This document shows positions 47,588-60,246 of a stretch of 64,000 bases of DNA, piece by piece. The position numbers and the translations under genes are program-made. Under the pieces are notes generated by a model, which was not told where the DNA came from, did no database searches, and saw nothing but the letters and a program-made list of their open reading frames with translations. Source of the stretch: Microbacterium maritypicum (GTDB lineage Bacteria; Actinomycetota; Actinomycetes; Actinomycetales; Microbacteriaceae); contig NZ_WAAQ01000001.1 in the NCBI RefSeq assembly GCF_008868125.1, forward strand, positions 1,922,001 to 1,986,000, given 5' to 3'. Each line of letters begins with the position of its first letter. The stretch's first letter is position 1.

Positions 47588-48484
47588 TCAGAATCCGAGC
47601 CTGCCCAGCTGCTTCGGATCGCGCTGCCATTCCTTCGCGACCTTCACATGCAGCCCGAGGAACACGCGTGTCCCCAGCAGCTCTTCGATCCCGACACGCG
47701 CGCGTGCACCCACCTCGCTGAGCCGCTTTCCCTTATGCCCGATGATGATCGCCTTCTGGCTGTCCCGTTCGACCACGATCGAGGCATGCACGTCGGTCAG
47801 GTCGGTGCCCTCCCGGGGTGCGATGTCGTCGATCACGACGGCGATCGAGTGCGGAAGCTCATCGCGCACGCCCTCGAGGGCGGCCTCGCGGATCATCTCC
47901 GCGATCCGATCCTCTTCCGACTCGTCGGTCGTGATGCCCTCCGGATACAGCGCAGGACCCTGCGGCATCAGCGAGAGGATCTCGTCAGAGAGCACGTCGA
48001 GCTGCTCACGGGTCAGTGCAGACAGCGGGATGACCGCGGCCCAGTCCTCCCGGAGCGAGTCGACCTCCATCAGCCGCTCGGTGACCTCGTCGCGCCCGGC
48101 CGCATCCATCTTGGTCACGATCGCGATCTTCTTCGCGCGCGGGTAGCCGTCGAGGGAGGCGGCGATCCGCCGGTCTCCGGGGCCGACCTTCTCGTTGGCG
48201 GGTACACAGAAGCCGATCACGTCGACGTCGCCCAGCACCTGCTCGACGAGATCGTTGAGCCGCTCGCCGAGCAGCGTACGCGGCTTGTGGATGCCGGGGG
48301 TGTCGACGATGACGAGCTGCCCCTCCGGCCGGTTGACGATTCCGCGGATCGCCCGACGCGTCGTCTGCGGCTTCTCGCTGGTGATCGCGATCTTCTCGCC
48401 GACGAGCGCGTTGGTGAGCGTCGACTTCCCGACATTGGGGCGGCCGACGAAGGTCACGAACCCGCTTCGAGTGTCGTCAGTCAT
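47588..48484 (-). CDS. era: GTPase Era
   Basis: A 298-residue GTPase needed for 30S ribosome assembly. The GTPase boxes are GRPNVGKST, DTPGIHKP and VTKMD (used for NKxD). The C-terminal KH domain has IIGHKGKRLSEVG for 16S rRNA binding. The ATG at 48484 overlaps the corC end by eight bases. It is part of the hrcA-dnaJ-...-era operon. Confidence 0.97.
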   Translation of the reverse strand: MTDDTRSGFVTFVGRPNVGKSTLTNALVGEKIAITSEKPQTTRRAIRGIVNRPEGQLVIVDTPGIHKPRTLLGERLNDLVEQVLGDVDVIGFCVPANEKVGPGDRRIAASLDGYPRAKKIAIVTKMDAAGRDEVTERLMEVDSLREDWAAVIPLSALTREQLDVLSDEILSLMPQGPALYPEGITTDESEEDRIAEMIREAALEGVRDELPHSIAVVIDDIAPREGTDLTDVHASIVVERDSQKAIIIGHKGKRLSEVGARARVGIEELLGTRVFLGLHVKVAKEWQRDPKQLGRLGF

Positions 48485-49772
48485 CGTCTCGATCTCCTTC
48501 ATCCTGCGCATCGTCGGGTTCCCCCGCCGCACGTTCCACGAACACCGTCGCGATCCCTCGCCCACGACCGCGCGATGCGCCGCCCGTGAGCACCAAGCCT
48601 TCCACGGTGGCCGTCGCCCCGGGCTGCGGAACCTGTCCCAGCGCCTTGCCGAGCAGCCCGCCGATCGAATCGACGTCCTCGTCCTCGAGCTCGAGACCGA
48701 ACAGGTCGCCGACATCCTCGAGCGAGAGTCGGGCGCTCACGCGGTATCGCCCGTGACCGAGATCGACGAATTCCGCCGATACCTGATCGTACTCGTCGGA
48801 GATCTCGCCGACGAGTTCCTCGATCAGATCCTCCAGAGTGACCAGGCCAGAGATCCCCCCGTGCTCGTCGATCACCAGACACACGTGCACGGCGTCGCGC
48901 TTCATCTGCTGCAGGAGCGTCTCCGCGCGCATCGACTCGGGGACGAAGGTCGCAGGGCGGGCGATCGGCCGGATGGACGCCGCGCGCCACGCACTGTCGT
49001 CGCGGTACGCGAACTGCACGAGATCCTTGAGGTACAGCACTCCGACGACGTCGTCGGCATCGTCATCGACGACGGGCATTCGGGACACACCGCGGTTCAG
49101 GAAGAGCGACATCGCCTCGTCCGTGGTCGCCGTCGCATCGACCGTGACCATCTCCGTGCGGGGCACCATCACGGCGCGGACGAACTGATCGGTGAAGTCG
49201 AAGACCGAGTGGATGAGATCGCGGTCGTCCTCCTCGATGAGGTCGTTCGACGCCGCCTCGTCGACCATGCTGAGCAGTTGGTCCTCGCTGGTGAAGGAGC
49301 TGCGGCCCGTGCCGGGCGTCACGCGGTTGCCGAGCAGGACGAGCCCCTGTGCAAGCGGCCCGAGGAAGATACGGAGGCCTCGCACGATCGAGGCCGTGCC
49401 GCGGATCATCGCCTCGGCGTGCTGGCGACCGAACGACCGAGGACTCGCTCCCACGAGCACGAACGTGATGGCCGTCATGAGGACGGCGGCGGCGAGCATC
49501 GCCCACCAGTTGTTCTCGATCAGGATCGTGAATGCCACCGTCACGAGCACGGCCGCTGTGACCTCCGCGAGCACGCGGATGAAGGCCACGGCGTTCACGT
49601 GCGCGTCGAGGTCAGCGGCGATGCGACCCAGCGCCTTGGCTCTGCGACCCTCTGTCGCCATGTCGGCGAGCCCGGCGCGCGATGTGACTCCGTATGCGGC
49701 GTCGATCGCAGACATGAGACCGCCGAACGCCACCAGCAGAACGGCGGCGATCAGGAGGAGAGCCGCGGTCAT
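48477..49772 (-). CDS. CNNM/CorC-type hemolysin-family membrane protein
   Basis: A 431-residue protein: an N-terminal DUF21 domain with about four membrane segments (residues 1-180), two CBS repeats (about 200-320) with VMVPRTEMV and [19 protein letters not shown], and a C-terminal CorC_HlyC domain. The family is linked to divalent-cation export and membrane repair. Its ATG overlaps the ybeY stop. A nonpolar role in virulence should not be assumed from the old name hemolysin. Confidence 0.93.
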   Translation of the reverse strand: MTAALLLIAAVLLVAFGGLMSAIDAAYGVTSRAGLADMATEGRRAKALGRIAADLDAHVNAVAFIRVLAEVTAAVLVTVAFTILIENNWWAMLAAAVLMTAITFVLVGASPRSFGRQHAEAMIRGTASIVRGLRIFLGPLAQGLVLLGNRVTPGTGRSSFTSEDQLLSMVDEAASNDLIEEDDRDLIHSVFDFTDQFVRAVMVPRTEMVTVDATATTDEAMSLFLNRGVSRMPVVDDDADDVVGVLYLKDLVQFAYRDDSAWRAASIRPIARPATFVPESMRAETLLQQMKRDAVHVCLVIDEHGGISGLVTLEDLIEELVGEISDEYDQVSAEFVDLGHGRYRVSARLSLEDVGDLFGLELEDEDVDSIGGLLGKALGQVPQPGATATVEGLVLTGGASRGRGRGIATVFVERAAGEPDDAQDEGDRDDD

Positions 49773-50227
49773 CGCCGGCGTTCAGCTGCGGCGAAGCCCT
49801 GGATCAGCTCCTTCTGCAGCCCGAACATCTCACGCTCCTCGTCGGGCTCGGCGTGATCGAAACCGAGGAGGTGCAGCAGCCCGTGAGTGGTGAGCAGGAT
49901 GAGCTCGTCCATCAGGGTGTGCCCCGCAGCCTGCGCCTGCGTCTCAGCCACCTGCGGGCAGAGCACGATGTCGCCGAGCAGGCCGGGAGCCGTCGGACGG
50001 TCCTCGGTTCCGGGACGCAGCTCGTCCATCGGGAAACTCAGCACGTCGGTGGGACCGGGCTCATCCATCCACTGCACGTGGAGGGCTTCCATGGCTCCCT
50101 CGTCGACGAGGACGATCGCCACCTCGGCATCCGGGCTGACGTGCAGCTGCGCGAGGTTGAAGTCCGTCAGCCGCTGCAGCACGGCCTCGTCGACGTCGAT
50201 GGCCGACTCGTTGTTGATCTCGATCAT
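49769..50227 (-). CDS. ybeY: Endoribonuclease YbeY
   Basis: A 152-residue zinc-dependent RNase for 16S rRNA maturation. The metal site is [11 protein letters not shown] (the H-x3-H-x5-H pattern). The preceding segment ([16 protein letters not shown]) is also conserved. The ATG lies in the end of phoH (overlap of four bases), and the stop overlaps the corC start. Confidence 0.96.
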   Translation of the reverse strand: MIEINNESAIDVDEAVLQRLTDFNLAQLHVSPDAEVAIVLVDEGAMEALHVQWMDEPGPTDVLSFPMDELRPGTEDRPTAPGLLGDIVLCPQVAETQAQAAGHTLMDELILLTTHGLLHLLGFDHAEPDEEREMFGLQKELIQGFAAAERRR

Positions 50228-51336
50228 GAGAGTCCTCGTTTCGGCGCGCGGTCACGCGGTCCTGGTCGTTGTGCTCCCCTGCGCTCGGCCCGATTGGCGA
50301 ACTCGGCCGCCTGTTCGCGCTCGAACCGCTGCGCGGTGCGTTTCTCGTCGTATTCGCTGTACGCGTCGACGATGCGTCCGACCAGCGAATGCCGCACGAC
50401 GTCGTCACTCGTGAGCCGGGAGAAGTGGATGTCGTCGATGCCGTCGAGCACGCGGGTCACCAGGCGGAGTCCCGAGGATCCCTGCGGAAGGTCGACCTGC
50501 GTGATGTCACCGGTAACGACCATCCGCGTGCCGAAGCCGAGACGGGTCAGGAACATCTTCATCTGCTCGGGGGTGGTGTTCTGCGCCTCGTCGAGCACGA
50601 CGAAGGAGTCGTTGAGGGTACGGCCGCGCATGTAGGCGAGAGGTGCCACCTCGATCGTGCCGGTCGCCATGAGGCGCGGGACGATCTCCGGGTCCATCAT
50701 CTCGTTGAGCGCGTCGTACAGCGGGCGCAGGTACGGATCGATCTTGTCGGTCAGGGTGCCGGGAAGGAAACCGAGCCGCTCCCCCGCCTCGACGGCGGGA
50801 CGCGTGAGGATGATGCGGGTGACCTCTTTGCGCTGGAGCGCCTGCACGGCCTTCGCCATCGCGAGGTAGGTCTTGCCGGTACCGGCGGGACCGATGCCGA
50901 ACACGATCGTGTTCTCCTCGATCGCGTCGACGTACTCCTTCTGCCCGAGGGTCTTCGGACGGATGACCTTGCCGCGGGTCGTCAGGATGGCCTCGCCCAG
51001 GACCTCGCTCGGACGCGGGCCCCCCTCCTGCCGCAGCATGCGTGCTGAGCTGGAGACATCGCTCGGGGCCAGATCATGCCCTGCCCTGGTCATCTCGAGA
51101 AGCTCTTCGACCAGTGTCTTCGCCTTCGCGACCGCATCGGCGGTGCCGCTGAGTGTGATCTCGTTGCCGCGCACCAGCACCTGGACGTCACGGTGCTCCT
51201 TCTCCAGCATCCGCAGAAGCCGGTCCTGCGGCCCGAGCAGCTGGACCATCGCGACGCCGTCGGCGTAGATCTTCTCGACCGCCTCGGGAGGCTGGCCGCC
51301 GAGGCTCCGCTCCTGGGGTTCGTGGTTCTCAGGCAC
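50224..51336 (-). CDS. PhoH-family ATPase
   Basis: A 370-residue P-loop ATPase. The Walker A is [14 protein letters not shown] and Walker B is [10 protein letters not shown]; the N-terminal 100 residues form a KH-like region. PhoH-family proteins are often encoded with YbeY and are thought to act in RNA metabolism. The GTG at 51336 overlaps the HIT gene end by eight bases. The C-terminal tail is rich in arginine and may bind nucleic acid. Confidence 0.94.
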   Translation of the reverse strand: MPENHEPQERSLGGQPPEAVEKIYADGVAMVQLLGPQDRLLRMLEKEHRDVQVLVRGNEITLSGTADAVAKAKTLVEELLEMTRAGHDLAPSDVSSSARMLRQEGGPRPSEVLGEAILTTRGKVIRPKTLGQKEYVDAIEENTIVFGIGPAGTGKTYLAMAKAVQALQRKEVTRIILTRPAVEAGERLGFLPGTLTDKIDPYLRPLYDALNEMMDPEIVPRLMATGTIEVAPLAYMRGRTLNDSFVVLDEAQNTTPEQMKMFLTRLGFGTRMVVTGDITQVDLPQGSSGLRLVTRVLDGIDDIHFSRLTSDDVVRHSLVGRIVDAYSEYDEKRTAQRFEREQAAEFANRAERRGAQRPGPRDRAPKRGLS

Positions 51337-51679
51337 CGACGCTCTTCTCGGTCAATCCGCCGGCCAGCACATGCGCGTGGACGTGGAAAACGGTCTGTCC
51401 GGCGTTGGCGCCGGTGTTGAAGACGAGGCGGAAGTCGCCGTCTTCGGTGTGCTCCTTGGCGAGCGTCCCCGCGAAGGCGATCATCTCGGCCAGCAGAGCG
51501 GGATCCCCCGCAGCGAGTTCGGTGACATCGCGGTACTCCGCGGACTTCGGCACCACGAGCAGATGCACCGGTGCCTGCGGGGCGATGTCGCGCAGAGCGA
51601 AGAGGCGGTCGGTCTCGCCGATGATCTCGGCAGGGATCTCCCCGTTCAGAATGCGCGTGAAGATCGAGGTGTCCGTCAT
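51329..51679 (-). CDS. HIT-domain (histidine triad) protein
   Basis: A 116-residue nucleotide hydrolase of the HinT branch. The triad is in GQTVFHVHAHVLAGG. The N-terminal segment IFTRILNGEIPAEII is typical. The ATG at 51679 follows a TAGACT box by seven bases, indicating its own leaderless promoter inside the operon. It acts on purine nucleoside phosphoramidates or similar compounds; the physiological substrate is unknown. Confidence 0.94.
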   Translation of the reverse strand: MTDTSIFTRILNGEIPAEIIGETDRLFALRDIAPQAPVHLLVVPKSAEYRDVTELAAGDPALLAEMIAFAGTLAKEHTEDGDFRLVFNTGANAGQTVFHVHAHVLAGGLTEKSVGA

Positions 51680-51746
51680 GCCGACAAGTCTACTGACCAC
51701 AGCGACCCCGCAGCCGTGAGCCCGTCGTCGTGTGCTCGCGGTGCCG

Positions 51747-52475
51747 TCACCATCGCCCGAGCGCGACCGACAGCACGGCGATCGCGGCAGGTCCCGCCGT
51801 CGAGGTGCGCAGCACCGTGTCGCCGAGGAGCACACGTTCGGCCCCCGCCTCCGTCAACCGGCGGAGCTCCTCCTCGGAGATCCCTCCCTCCGGCCCCACG
51901 ACCAGCACCAGGTCACGGTCGTCCGGCTCGATCTCCGAGAGTCGCACGGGCGCGGTCGGATCGAGCAGCAGAACGCGTTGCTCACGCGCCCGCTCGGCGA
52001 GCTGCGCGGTCGACACCGGCGCGACGACGTCGGGGAGCCAGGCGCGGTGAGCCTGCTTGGCGGCCTCGCGCACGATGGTCGCCCAACGTTCGCGCCCCTT
52101 CACCGCCTTCGGTCCCTCCCAGCGCGACACGCTCCGGCTCGCCTGCCAGGGCACGATCTCGTCGACGCCGAGTTCGCACGCGGCCTGCACGGCGAGCTCG
52201 TCGCGATCGCCCTTCGCCAGCGCCTGGACCAGGACGATCCGGGGCGTGTGCGCAGGATGCTCGACGCGCTCCGCGATGCGCACATCGACGCGAGCGGGAG
52301 ACACCTCCTCGGCGGTCCCGGCCAACCACACTCCGGCACCGTCGCCGACCGTGACCGCCTCGCCGACGCGAAGTCGTCTCACGACGGCTGCGTGCTTCGC
52401 CTCGGCCCCGGTCAACGACACGAGGTCGCCGACGGCGGCATCCGTCGACGACTCGACGAGGAAATGCAGTGCCAT
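51747..52475 (-). CDS. rsmE: 16S rRNA (uracil-1498-N3)-methyltransferase
   Basis: A 242-residue SPOUT methyltransferase. The AdoMet-binding knot shows LVLVVGPEGGISEEEL and VLLGDTVLRTSTA. The N-terminal PUA-like domain (residues 1-70) is also present. It starts two bases after dnaJ ends, so translation is coupled. Such a position beside dnaJ is common in actinobacteria and firmicutes. Confidence 0.95.
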   Translation of the reverse strand: MALHFLVESSTDAAVGDLVSLTGAEAKHAAVVRRLRVGEAVTVGDGAGVWLAGTAEEVSPARVDVRIAERVEHPAHTPRIVLVQALAKGDRDELAVQAACELGVDEIVPWQASRSVSRWEGPKAVKGRERWATIVREAAKQAHRAWLPDVVAPVSTAQLAERAREQRVLLLDPTAPVRLSEIEPDDRDLVLVVGPEGGISEEELRRLTEAGAERVLLGDTVLRTSTAGPAAIAVLSVALGRW

Positions 52476-52477
52476 GA

Positions 52478-53593
52478 TCAGTGGCTGCGGAAGCGGTCGC
52501 GGAGCTTGGAGAAGAGTCCCTGCTGGAACTGTGCCAACTGCGGCTCGGGCGACTTCGCCTTCTTCGCGAAATCCTCGATGAGCGCCCGCTGCGCGGAATC
52601 CAGCCGCGTGGGGGTGAGCACCTGCACGCCGACGCGCAGGTCGCCCCGCTGCGTGCCACGAAGCGGGGTGATGCCCCGGCCCTTGATCGTGAGCACGTCG
52701 CCGGACTGCACGCCGGGGCGGATCTCGAGGTCGACCTCGCCGTCGAGCCCCTGGATCTTGGTCTCGGTGCCGAGGATCGCATCCGTCATGGACACCTCCA
52801 AGGTCGCGAGCAGGTCGTCGCCGTCACGGCTAAAGGCCGCGTGCGGGTTGACCGTCACCTCCACATAGAGGTCTCCGTTCGGTCCGCCCGCCTTGCCGAC
52901 CTCGCCGGAGCCGGGCAGCTGCAGACGGAGCCCGGTCTCGACGCCGGCCGGGATGTCGAGCGACACCGTACGGCGCGAACGCACACGGCCCTGGCCGCCG
53001 CAGGTGCCACAGGGGTACGGGATCGTCGTGCCGTAGCCCTCGCAGGTGCCGCAGGGCTGGGAGGTGACGACGTTGCCGAGCAGGCTGCGAACCTGACGCT
53101 GCACGTGACCGGAGCCGCCGCAGATGTCGCAGGTGACCGGGGAGGTGCCCTCCTGGCAGCACGAACCCTGACACGTCTCGCACAGCACCGCCGTGTCGAC
53201 GTCGATGTCACGGTGCGCTCCGAACACGACGTCGCCGAGATCGAGCGTCACGCGGACGAGGGCATCCTGGCCCCGCTCTCGGCGTGAACGCGGACGCGCA
53301 CCGCGTCCGCCGCCCTGCGAGGCGCCGAAGAACGTCTCGAAGATGTCGCCGAACCCGCCGAAGCCGCCGAAGTTCCCCGCAGCGCCGTCTCCGCCGCCCA
53401 TGTCATAGCGTCGGCGGGAGTCGTCGTCGCTGAGCACGTCGTACGCGTGCGTGACGAGCTTGAACTTCTCCGCAGCGTCTTCTCCCGGGTTCACATCCGG
53501 GTGCAACTGCCGTGCGAGACGTCGGTACGCCTTCTTGATCTCGTCGGTGGAAGCGTCTCGGGACACCCCGAGAACCTCATAGTGGTCCGCCAC
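52478..53593 (-). CDS. dnaJ: Chaperone DnaJ (actinobacterial DnaJ2 type)
   Basis: A 371-residue Hsp40. The J domain has [11 protein letters not shown] with the H-P-D motif; a Gly/Phe-rich linker follows (GGFGGFGD). Four cysteine motifs ([32 protein letters not shown]) form two zinc sites. The GTG at 53593 starts the conserved M-A-D-H-Y-E-V-L-G. It lies downstream of hrcA (36-base gap) and so is likely controlled by HrcA through the CIRCE element. Confidence 0.96.
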   Translation of the reverse strand: MADHYEVLGVSRDASTDEIKKAYRRLARQLHPDVNPGEDAAEKFKLVTHAYDVLSDDDSRRRYDMGGGDGAAGNFGGFGGFGDIFETFFGASQGGGRGARPRSRRERGQDALVRVTLDLGDVVFGAHRDIDVDTAVLCETCQGSCCQEGTSPVTCDICGGSGHVQRQVRSLLGNVVTSQPCGTCEGYGTTIPYPCGTCGGQGRVRSRRTVSLDIPAGVETGLRLQLPGSGEVGKAGGPNGDLYVEVTVNPHAAFSRDGDDLLATLEVSMTDAILGTETKIQGLDGEVDLEIRPGVQSGDVLTIKGRGITPLRGTQRGDLRVGVQVLTPTRLDSAQRALIEDFAKKAKSPEPQLAQFQQGLFSKLRDRFRSH

Positions 53594-53629
53594 GATCGCC
53601 TTTCTGCGTGTGTACTGTCGGCGACCGCG

Positions 53630-54661
53630 TCAGCGGCCGGCCTCGTCTTCATCGAGCATCCGCGACAGGTAGCGGGCCACGGCCCGCGCTGCGGCGAGGT
53701 TGCTCGGGTAGTCCATGCGCGTCGGCCCCATCACGCCGACGCGCGCCGTGCCACTGGGCGCGGCGTAGTTGCTGGCGACGATCGACGCCTCACCGAGCCC
53801 GAACGGGGCGTTCTCGGTGCCGATGCTGGCGGCGAGCCCGTGCTCGTCCGTCACCATCTCACTCATCAGACGCAGCAGCGTGACCTGCTCCTCGATGGCT
53901 TCGAGGAGGGGGTGGATGCTGCCGCGGAAGTCCTGCTCCCGGCGCGCGAGGGTCGCCGCTCCCGCCATCACCAGACGCTCCTGGCGGAATCCGCCGAGCT
54001 CGTCCACGACGACACCGGCGAGCGTGCGCAGCACCGCATCCTGGGGCTTCTCCTCGGCGGCCAGCAACGCCTGCAGACGGTCGGAGGCCTCGCCGATGCC
54101 CTGACCGGTGATCAACGCGGACAGTCGGGCGCGAAGCACCGCCATATCGGCGTCGTCGATCGCCTCCGGGAGGACGGCCATGCGCTGAGAGACTCCACCC
54201 GCATCCGTCACCAGCACGATGAGAAGCCGATTCGGCGCCAGCGCGACCAGCTCGACGTGCGTGACGTGCGCGCGCGCGAAGGAGGGGTATTGGGCGAGCG
54301 CGACCTGTCCTGTCAGCTGGGTGAGCACCCGCACCGTGCGGACCATCAGGTCATCGAGGTCGGCAGGCTCGCCGAGGAACGACTCGATCGCCGAGCGCTG
54401 AGCCGACGAGAGCGGTCGCAGCTGGGCGAGGTGATTCACGAACACCCGATAGCCCTTGTCGGTGGGCACGCGCCCTGACGAGGTATGCGGAGCCGTGATG
54501 AGCTCTTCGTCCTCGAGCAGCGCCATGTCGTTGCGGATCGTCGCCGCGGAGACGCCGAAGGAGTGCCGGTCGACGATGGATCGGCTGCCGACGGGCTCGT
54601 GGGTCTCGACGTAGTCCTGCACGATCGCGCGGAGAACCTGGAGTCCTCGCTCTGTGACCAT
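53630..54661 (-). CDS. hrcA: Heat-inducible transcription repressor HrcA
   Basis: A 343-residue repressor. The N-terminal winged helix (RHSFGVSAATIRNDMALLEDEELI) is the DNA-binding domain and PHTSSGRVPTDKGYRVFV is the family mark; a GAF-like domain follows. It binds CIRCE, and a CIRCE-like element lies 16 bases upstream of its start. The ATG at 54661 has GGAAGGG upstream; a GTG at 54664 precedes it. Confidence 0.96.
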   Translation of the reverse strand: MVTERGLQVLRAIVQDYVETHEPVGSRSIVDRHSFGVSAATIRNDMALLEDEELITAPHTSSGRVPTDKGYRVFVNHLAQLRPLSSAQRSAIESFLGEPADLDDLMVRTVRVLTQLTGQVALAQYPSFARAHVTHVELVALAPNRLLIVLVTDAGGVSQRMAVLPEAIDDADMAVLRARLSALITGQGIGEASDRLQALLAAEEKPQDAVLRTLAGVVVDELGGFRQERLVMAGAATLARREQDFRGSIHPLLEAIEEQVTLLRLMSEMVTDEHGLAASIGTENAPFGLGEASIVASNYAAPSGTARVGVMGPTRMDYPSNLAAARAVARYLSRMLDEDEAGR

Positions 54662-54677
54662 CACCCTTCCCTTCCGC

Positions 54678-54702
54678 TGGCACTCGGACGTTCAGAGTGC
54701 CA
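54678..54702. promoter_or_regulatory. CIRCE operator
   Basis: TGGCACTC (54678-54685), nine bases, then GAGTGCCA (54695-54702). This is the CIRCE inverted repeat with one base changed per arm from the core consensus. A TAGGAT box on the - strand (54703-54708) places the hrcA start of transcription inside the operator. Confidence 0.85.
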
Positions 54703-54764
54703 ATCCTACCCCGTGCAGCTCGGGATTCTCCGTACCTCGGACGCACGACCCTATGATGACGCTC

Positions 54765-56183
54765 ATGACCACCTCGCCCCAGGCCACCTTGTCGAGCGGC
54801 ATCGTCCGCGGCACCGAGGAGGCCGGGATCATCCGCTACCTCGGCATTCCCTACGCGCAGGCGCCGTTCGGGGAGAACAGGTTCCGCGCGCCGCGTCCGG
54901 CCGTGGACTGGGAAGGGGTGAGAGATGCGACGCGGTTCGGCCCGACCCCTCCCCAGGTTCCCTACGCCGGTGCCATCGGCGAGCTGCTGGGCTCCGTGCG
55001 CATCGACGGCGACGACATCCTCACCGCGAACGTGTGGGCGCCATCGGACGCTTCCGGTGCGCCGGTGCTGCTGTGGATCCACGGCGGCGCCTTGGAACGA
55101 GGCACCGCTGCGCTGCCCCTCTACGACGGCACGGTCTTCGCCACGGCGGGCATCGTCTTCGTCTCGATCAACTACCGACTGGGTTCGGAGGGTTTCTCGG
55201 TGTTGGAGGGCGCGCCCCGAAACCTCGGTCTGCGCGATGCCGCCGCCGCGCTGGAGTGGGTGCACCGTGAGATCAGCGCGTTCGGCGGTGATCCGGCGCG
55301 GATCACCGCGATGGGCGAGTCGGCCGGCGGAGCGATCGTCGCCGGCCTCCTCGCTCGCGACAGCTCCCGCGAGCTGATCAGCAGGGCCATCATCGAATCA
55401 GGACCGCTCCAGGCGCAGACGGCGCGGAAGGCGGGACGGGTGACCGCACAGCTCGCGAAGCGGCTCGGGGTACGAGCGGACCGCGAGTCCTTCGCGGCGC
55501 TGACACCCGAGCAGCTCCTGGAAGCGCGGAGGGCGCAGGCCGCGGGGTCGTCGCCGCTCGGCGGAGCACCGGGCTTCCAGTTCGCGATCGACCCCGACAG
55601 CCTTCCCCGGTCGCCGCACGAGGTTCTCGCAGAGATCGACACTCCTCTACTCATCGGCAGCAACACCGACGAGTATCGGCTCTGGTTCCCACCCGAGGCG
55701 CTCGCGGGCATCAGCGAGTTCAAGATGCAAGCCGCCCGGATCGTCTCCCGGATTCCCCGGCGCGCGGTCGCCGAGTACCGCTCGGCCTTCCCCGGAGCGA
55801 TCACCGGAGAGATCTTCGGGCAGCTCGTCACCGACATGATGCTGCGGGCGCCCCTGAGTCGGGTGGCGGCCGCTCGCCCAGACGCGACGCACGTCTACGA
55901 GTTCGCATGGCCGAGTCCGGTCCGAGACCTGCGTGCGGCCCACGCGCTGGAACTCGGCTTCGTTTTCGACCGGCTTGAGGATGCCGAGGCCCAGCGCATG
56001 GCCGGCCCTGACGCTCCCCGTGGACTCGCCGCCGAGATGAACGCCGCGTGGGTCGCGTTCGTGACCACGGGCGACCCCGGCTGGCCCGCGTACGGATCGG
56101 GTCGCCGGGCGCGACTCTTCGATGCGGACAGTACGACGGTGGCGCAGCGACGAACAGCCGCGATGGATCTGCTCCCCGGCTGA
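54765..56183 (+). CDS. Carboxylesterase/lipase family (type B)
   Basis: A 472-residue alpha/beta hydrolase. The nucleophile is S186 in GESAGGAIVAGL, and LLWIHGGALERGT carries the oxyanion-hole glycines. It lacks a signal peptide, so it is probably cytoplasmic. I chose the ATG at 54765 because TATGAT (54752-54757) lies seven bases before it, giving a leaderless message; another ATG at 54756 overlaps that box. The substrate is an ester of unknown type. Confidence 0.92.
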   Translation: MTTSPQATLSSGIVRGTEEAGIIRYLGIPYAQAPFGENRFRAPRPAVDWEGVRDATRFGPTPPQVPYAGAIGELLGSVRIDGDDILTANVWAPSDASGAPVLLWIHGGALERGTAALPLYDGTVFATAGIVFVSINYRLGSEGFSVLEGAPRNLGLRDAAAALEWVHREISAFGGDPARITAMGESAGGAIVAGLLARDSSRELISRAIIESGPLQAQTARKAGRVTAQLAKRLGVRADRESFAALTPEQLLEARRAQAAGSSPLGGAPGFQFAIDPDSLPRSPHEVLAEIDTPLLIGSNTDEYRLWFPPEALAGISEFKMQAARIVSRIPRRAVAEYRSAFPGAITGEIFGQLVTDMMLRAPLSRVAAARPDATHVYEFAWPSPVRDLRAAHALELGFVFDRLEDAEAQRMAGPDAPRGLAAEMNAAWVAFVTTGDPGWPAYGSGRRARLFDADSTTVAQRRTAAMDLLPG

Positions 56184-56196
56184 CGGCGGCCGTCGG

Positions 56197-57414
56197 TCAG
56201 TCGGTCAGTTCGCGAACCACGGCGTCGGCGAGAAGGCGACCGCGCAGGGTCAGCCGGATGCGTCCCTGGAGCGCCGCGACCGGGTCGATGAGCCCGTCGG
56301 CCATGAGCCCGGCGACTCTGCTCCGGTTCGCGCTCGGCACGTCATCGACCGCGATCCCCTCGCGGATGCGGCTGAGCAGCAGGATGCGCTCGAGCGTGCG
56401 CGACTCGTCGTCCGGGCGCTCGGTTCCGGCTGCCGGCGATTCGGCTGCCGCGAGACGCTGCGCGTAGGCGGCCGGGTGCTTCACGTTCCACCAGCGCAGA
56501 CCGGCGACGTGGCTGTGCGCACCGGGACCGAAGCCCCACCAGTCGCTCCCCCGCCAGTACGCGAGGTTGTGGCGGGAACGGCGATCGGGCGTGCGCGCCC
56601 AGTTGCTCACCTCATACCAGTCGAAGCCGCCGTCCGCGAGACGGGCATCGGCGAGCTCGTACATGTCGGCCTGGAGGTCGTCATCCGGAGTCGGAACCTC
56701 GCCGCGGCGGATCTGGCGGGCGAGCTTCGTGCCGTCCTCGATGATGAGCGCGTAGGCGGAGATGTGGTCGGGTTCGAGCACCAGCGCGGCATCGAGGGAG
56801 GCCTCCCAGTCGGACAGCGACTCCCCCGGGGCCCCGTAGATCAGGTCGACGCTCACCGCGAGCCCCGCGTCCTTCGCTGCGGCGACGGCGGTGCGCACGT
56901 TCTCCGGGCGATGGGTGCGATCGAGCGCGGCGAGCACGTGCGGAACAGCCGACTGCATGCCGACCGACATCCTCGTGACTCCGGCTCGCGCCAGAGTGCG
57001 GGCCACCTCGGGCGTCACGGTGTCGGGATTCGCCTCGACCGTGACCTCCGCTCCATCGGCGAGGCCGAAGGCACCGGTCACCGCTTCGAGCATGCGCGCG
57101 AGGTCACCTGCGGGAAGAAGAGTCGGCGTACCGCCGCCGAAGAAGACCGTGTCCATCGGCCGCAGCGCTCCCGCGTCGCCCAGCACTCGACGGGCGAGCG
57201 CGATCTCGGAGATCAGGGTCGACGCGTAGTCCTCCTGCTTCGCCCCGCGCAGTTCGGTCGACGTGTAGGTGTTGAAGTCGCAGTACCCGCAGCGCACAGT
57301 GCAGAACGGAATGTGCAGATACGCGGAGAACGGCACCGTCGTATCGATCGGAAGATCGGCCGGCAGGTGCCCGTCCACGGGCGCGGGGTCTCCGAGAGGA
57401 AGCGGTCCCGCCAT
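56197..57414 (-). CDS. hemW: HemW radical SAM heme chaperone
   Basis: A 405-residue radical SAM protein. YLHIPFCTVRCGYCDFNTY carries the C-x3-C-x2-C cluster motif, and FGGGTPTLLP follows. HemW was once named oxygen-independent coproporphyrinogen oxidase but is now regarded as a heme chaperone. Its start overlaps the stop of the DUF1990 gene (TGATG). It is convergent with the esterase gene. Confidence 0.95.
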   Translation of the reverse strand: MAGPLPLGDPAPVDGHLPADLPIDTTVPFSAYLHIPFCTVRCGYCDFNTYTSTELRGAKQEDYASTLISEIALARRVLGDAGALRPMDTVFFGGGTPTLLPAGDLARMLEAVTGAFGLADGAEVTVEANPDTVTPEVARTLARAGVTRMSVGMQSAVPHVLAALDRTHRPENVRTAVAAAKDAGLAVSVDLIYGAPGESLSDWEASLDAALVLEPDHISAYALIIEDGTKLARQIRRGEVPTPDDDLQADMYELADARLADGGFDWYEVSNWARTPDRRSRHNLAYWRGSDWWGFGPGAHSHVAGLRWWNVKHPAAYAQRLAAAESPAAGTERPDDESRTLERILLLSRIREGIAVDDVPSANRSRVAGLMADGLIDPVAALQGRIRLTLRGRLLADAVVRELTD

Positions 57415-58067
57415 CAGAGCGGGGTCGCGTAGAGCGGGGAGATCGCCCGGAGGTAGCGTGCGAAGAGCTCACGGCGGCGACGCTTCACGAGCGCCGGAAT
57501 CGTGCGGTAGAGAAGACCGTTCGGCGCGTCGAACGCGCGGACGGTGAACCACACCTCGTCGTTGTCCTCGCGCCAGTCCACATCGAAGGACTCCTCGCCG
57601 CTGACCACCGATCCGCCGACCGTCCCGAGGACGAAGCCGACGCGTCGGGTCTCCTCCGTGACGGAGATCACTCGCAGCTCGGAATCGGCGCGCATGCCGG
57701 CGACGCGTCCTCGAAGGTGCAGCGTCATCCCCGCCCCGACGAAGGGCATGCCCTCCGCGTCGTAGCGGGGCTCGACGTCGCGCTTGCTCGGCGCGATCGG
57801 ATTGCCTTCGGCATCGAAGCTCACGCCCGCATAGGCAGGCCCTGGCGCAGGACGCACGTCTTCCACCGACAGTCCGGCCGCACGCTGCGCGGTCCACGAC
57901 AGAAGGGCTTCACCGGCGGTCTGGAAACGTTCGACACCGCTGCCGATGCGCCAGGACTCCTCCGCCGGGATGCTGCGCTCCGGCGGGTACTGCATCAGGT
58001 CGGGCGCATGGGTCGCACCCACGGCCGCATAGTCCACCGTGTCGTCTCGGAAAGTCCCGCGCCGCAT
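57414..58067 (-). CDS. DUF1990 family protein
   Basis: A 217-residue protein of the DUF1990 family (function unknown). Marks are the N-terminal DYAAVGATHAPDL and the C-terminal GEESFDVDWREDNDEVWFTV. The ATG at 58067 lies seven bases after a TAGGGT box on the same strand, so a leaderless message is likely. It is in an operon with hemW. Confidence 0.85.
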   Translation of the reverse strand: MRRGTFRDDTVDYAAVGATHAPDLMQYPPERSIPAEESWRIGSGVERFQTAGEALLSWTAQRAAGLSVEDVRPAPGPAYAGVSFDAEGNPIAPSKRDVEPRYDAEGMPFVGAGMTLHLRGRVAGMRADSELRVISVTEETRRVGFVLGTVGGSVVSGEESFDVDWREDNDEVWFTVRAFDAPNGLLYRTIPALVKRRRRELFARYLRAISPLYATPL

Positions 58068-58151
58068 GACTTCCACCCTACTTCGCGTTACCTGAGCGAA
58101 CACCCCCACGCGCCGCGGGGCGTCATATCCCCCGGGCGCGATCGAGGCTCG

Positions 58152-60005
<1,854 letters not shown>

Positions 60006-60246
60006 GTCCACTCGATTCTACGGTCAGGGGAGGCTAATCCCCGATTCGGCCATACCGGTGATAGTCTCCCGAAGTTGCCAGGGAAAATCCGTGACACCGG
60101 ATCCCGCAAGCGATAAGACTCCGTCATACACCCCGTGATGGTCGTCGCGTCGCAGAGTTCGGTGGATGGCGATTGTGTATCCAACTGACTCAGCGTTGCG
60201 TCGGCAGATCCCGAGCGCGTCTGTAGAAGAGAAAGACTGACCCCCC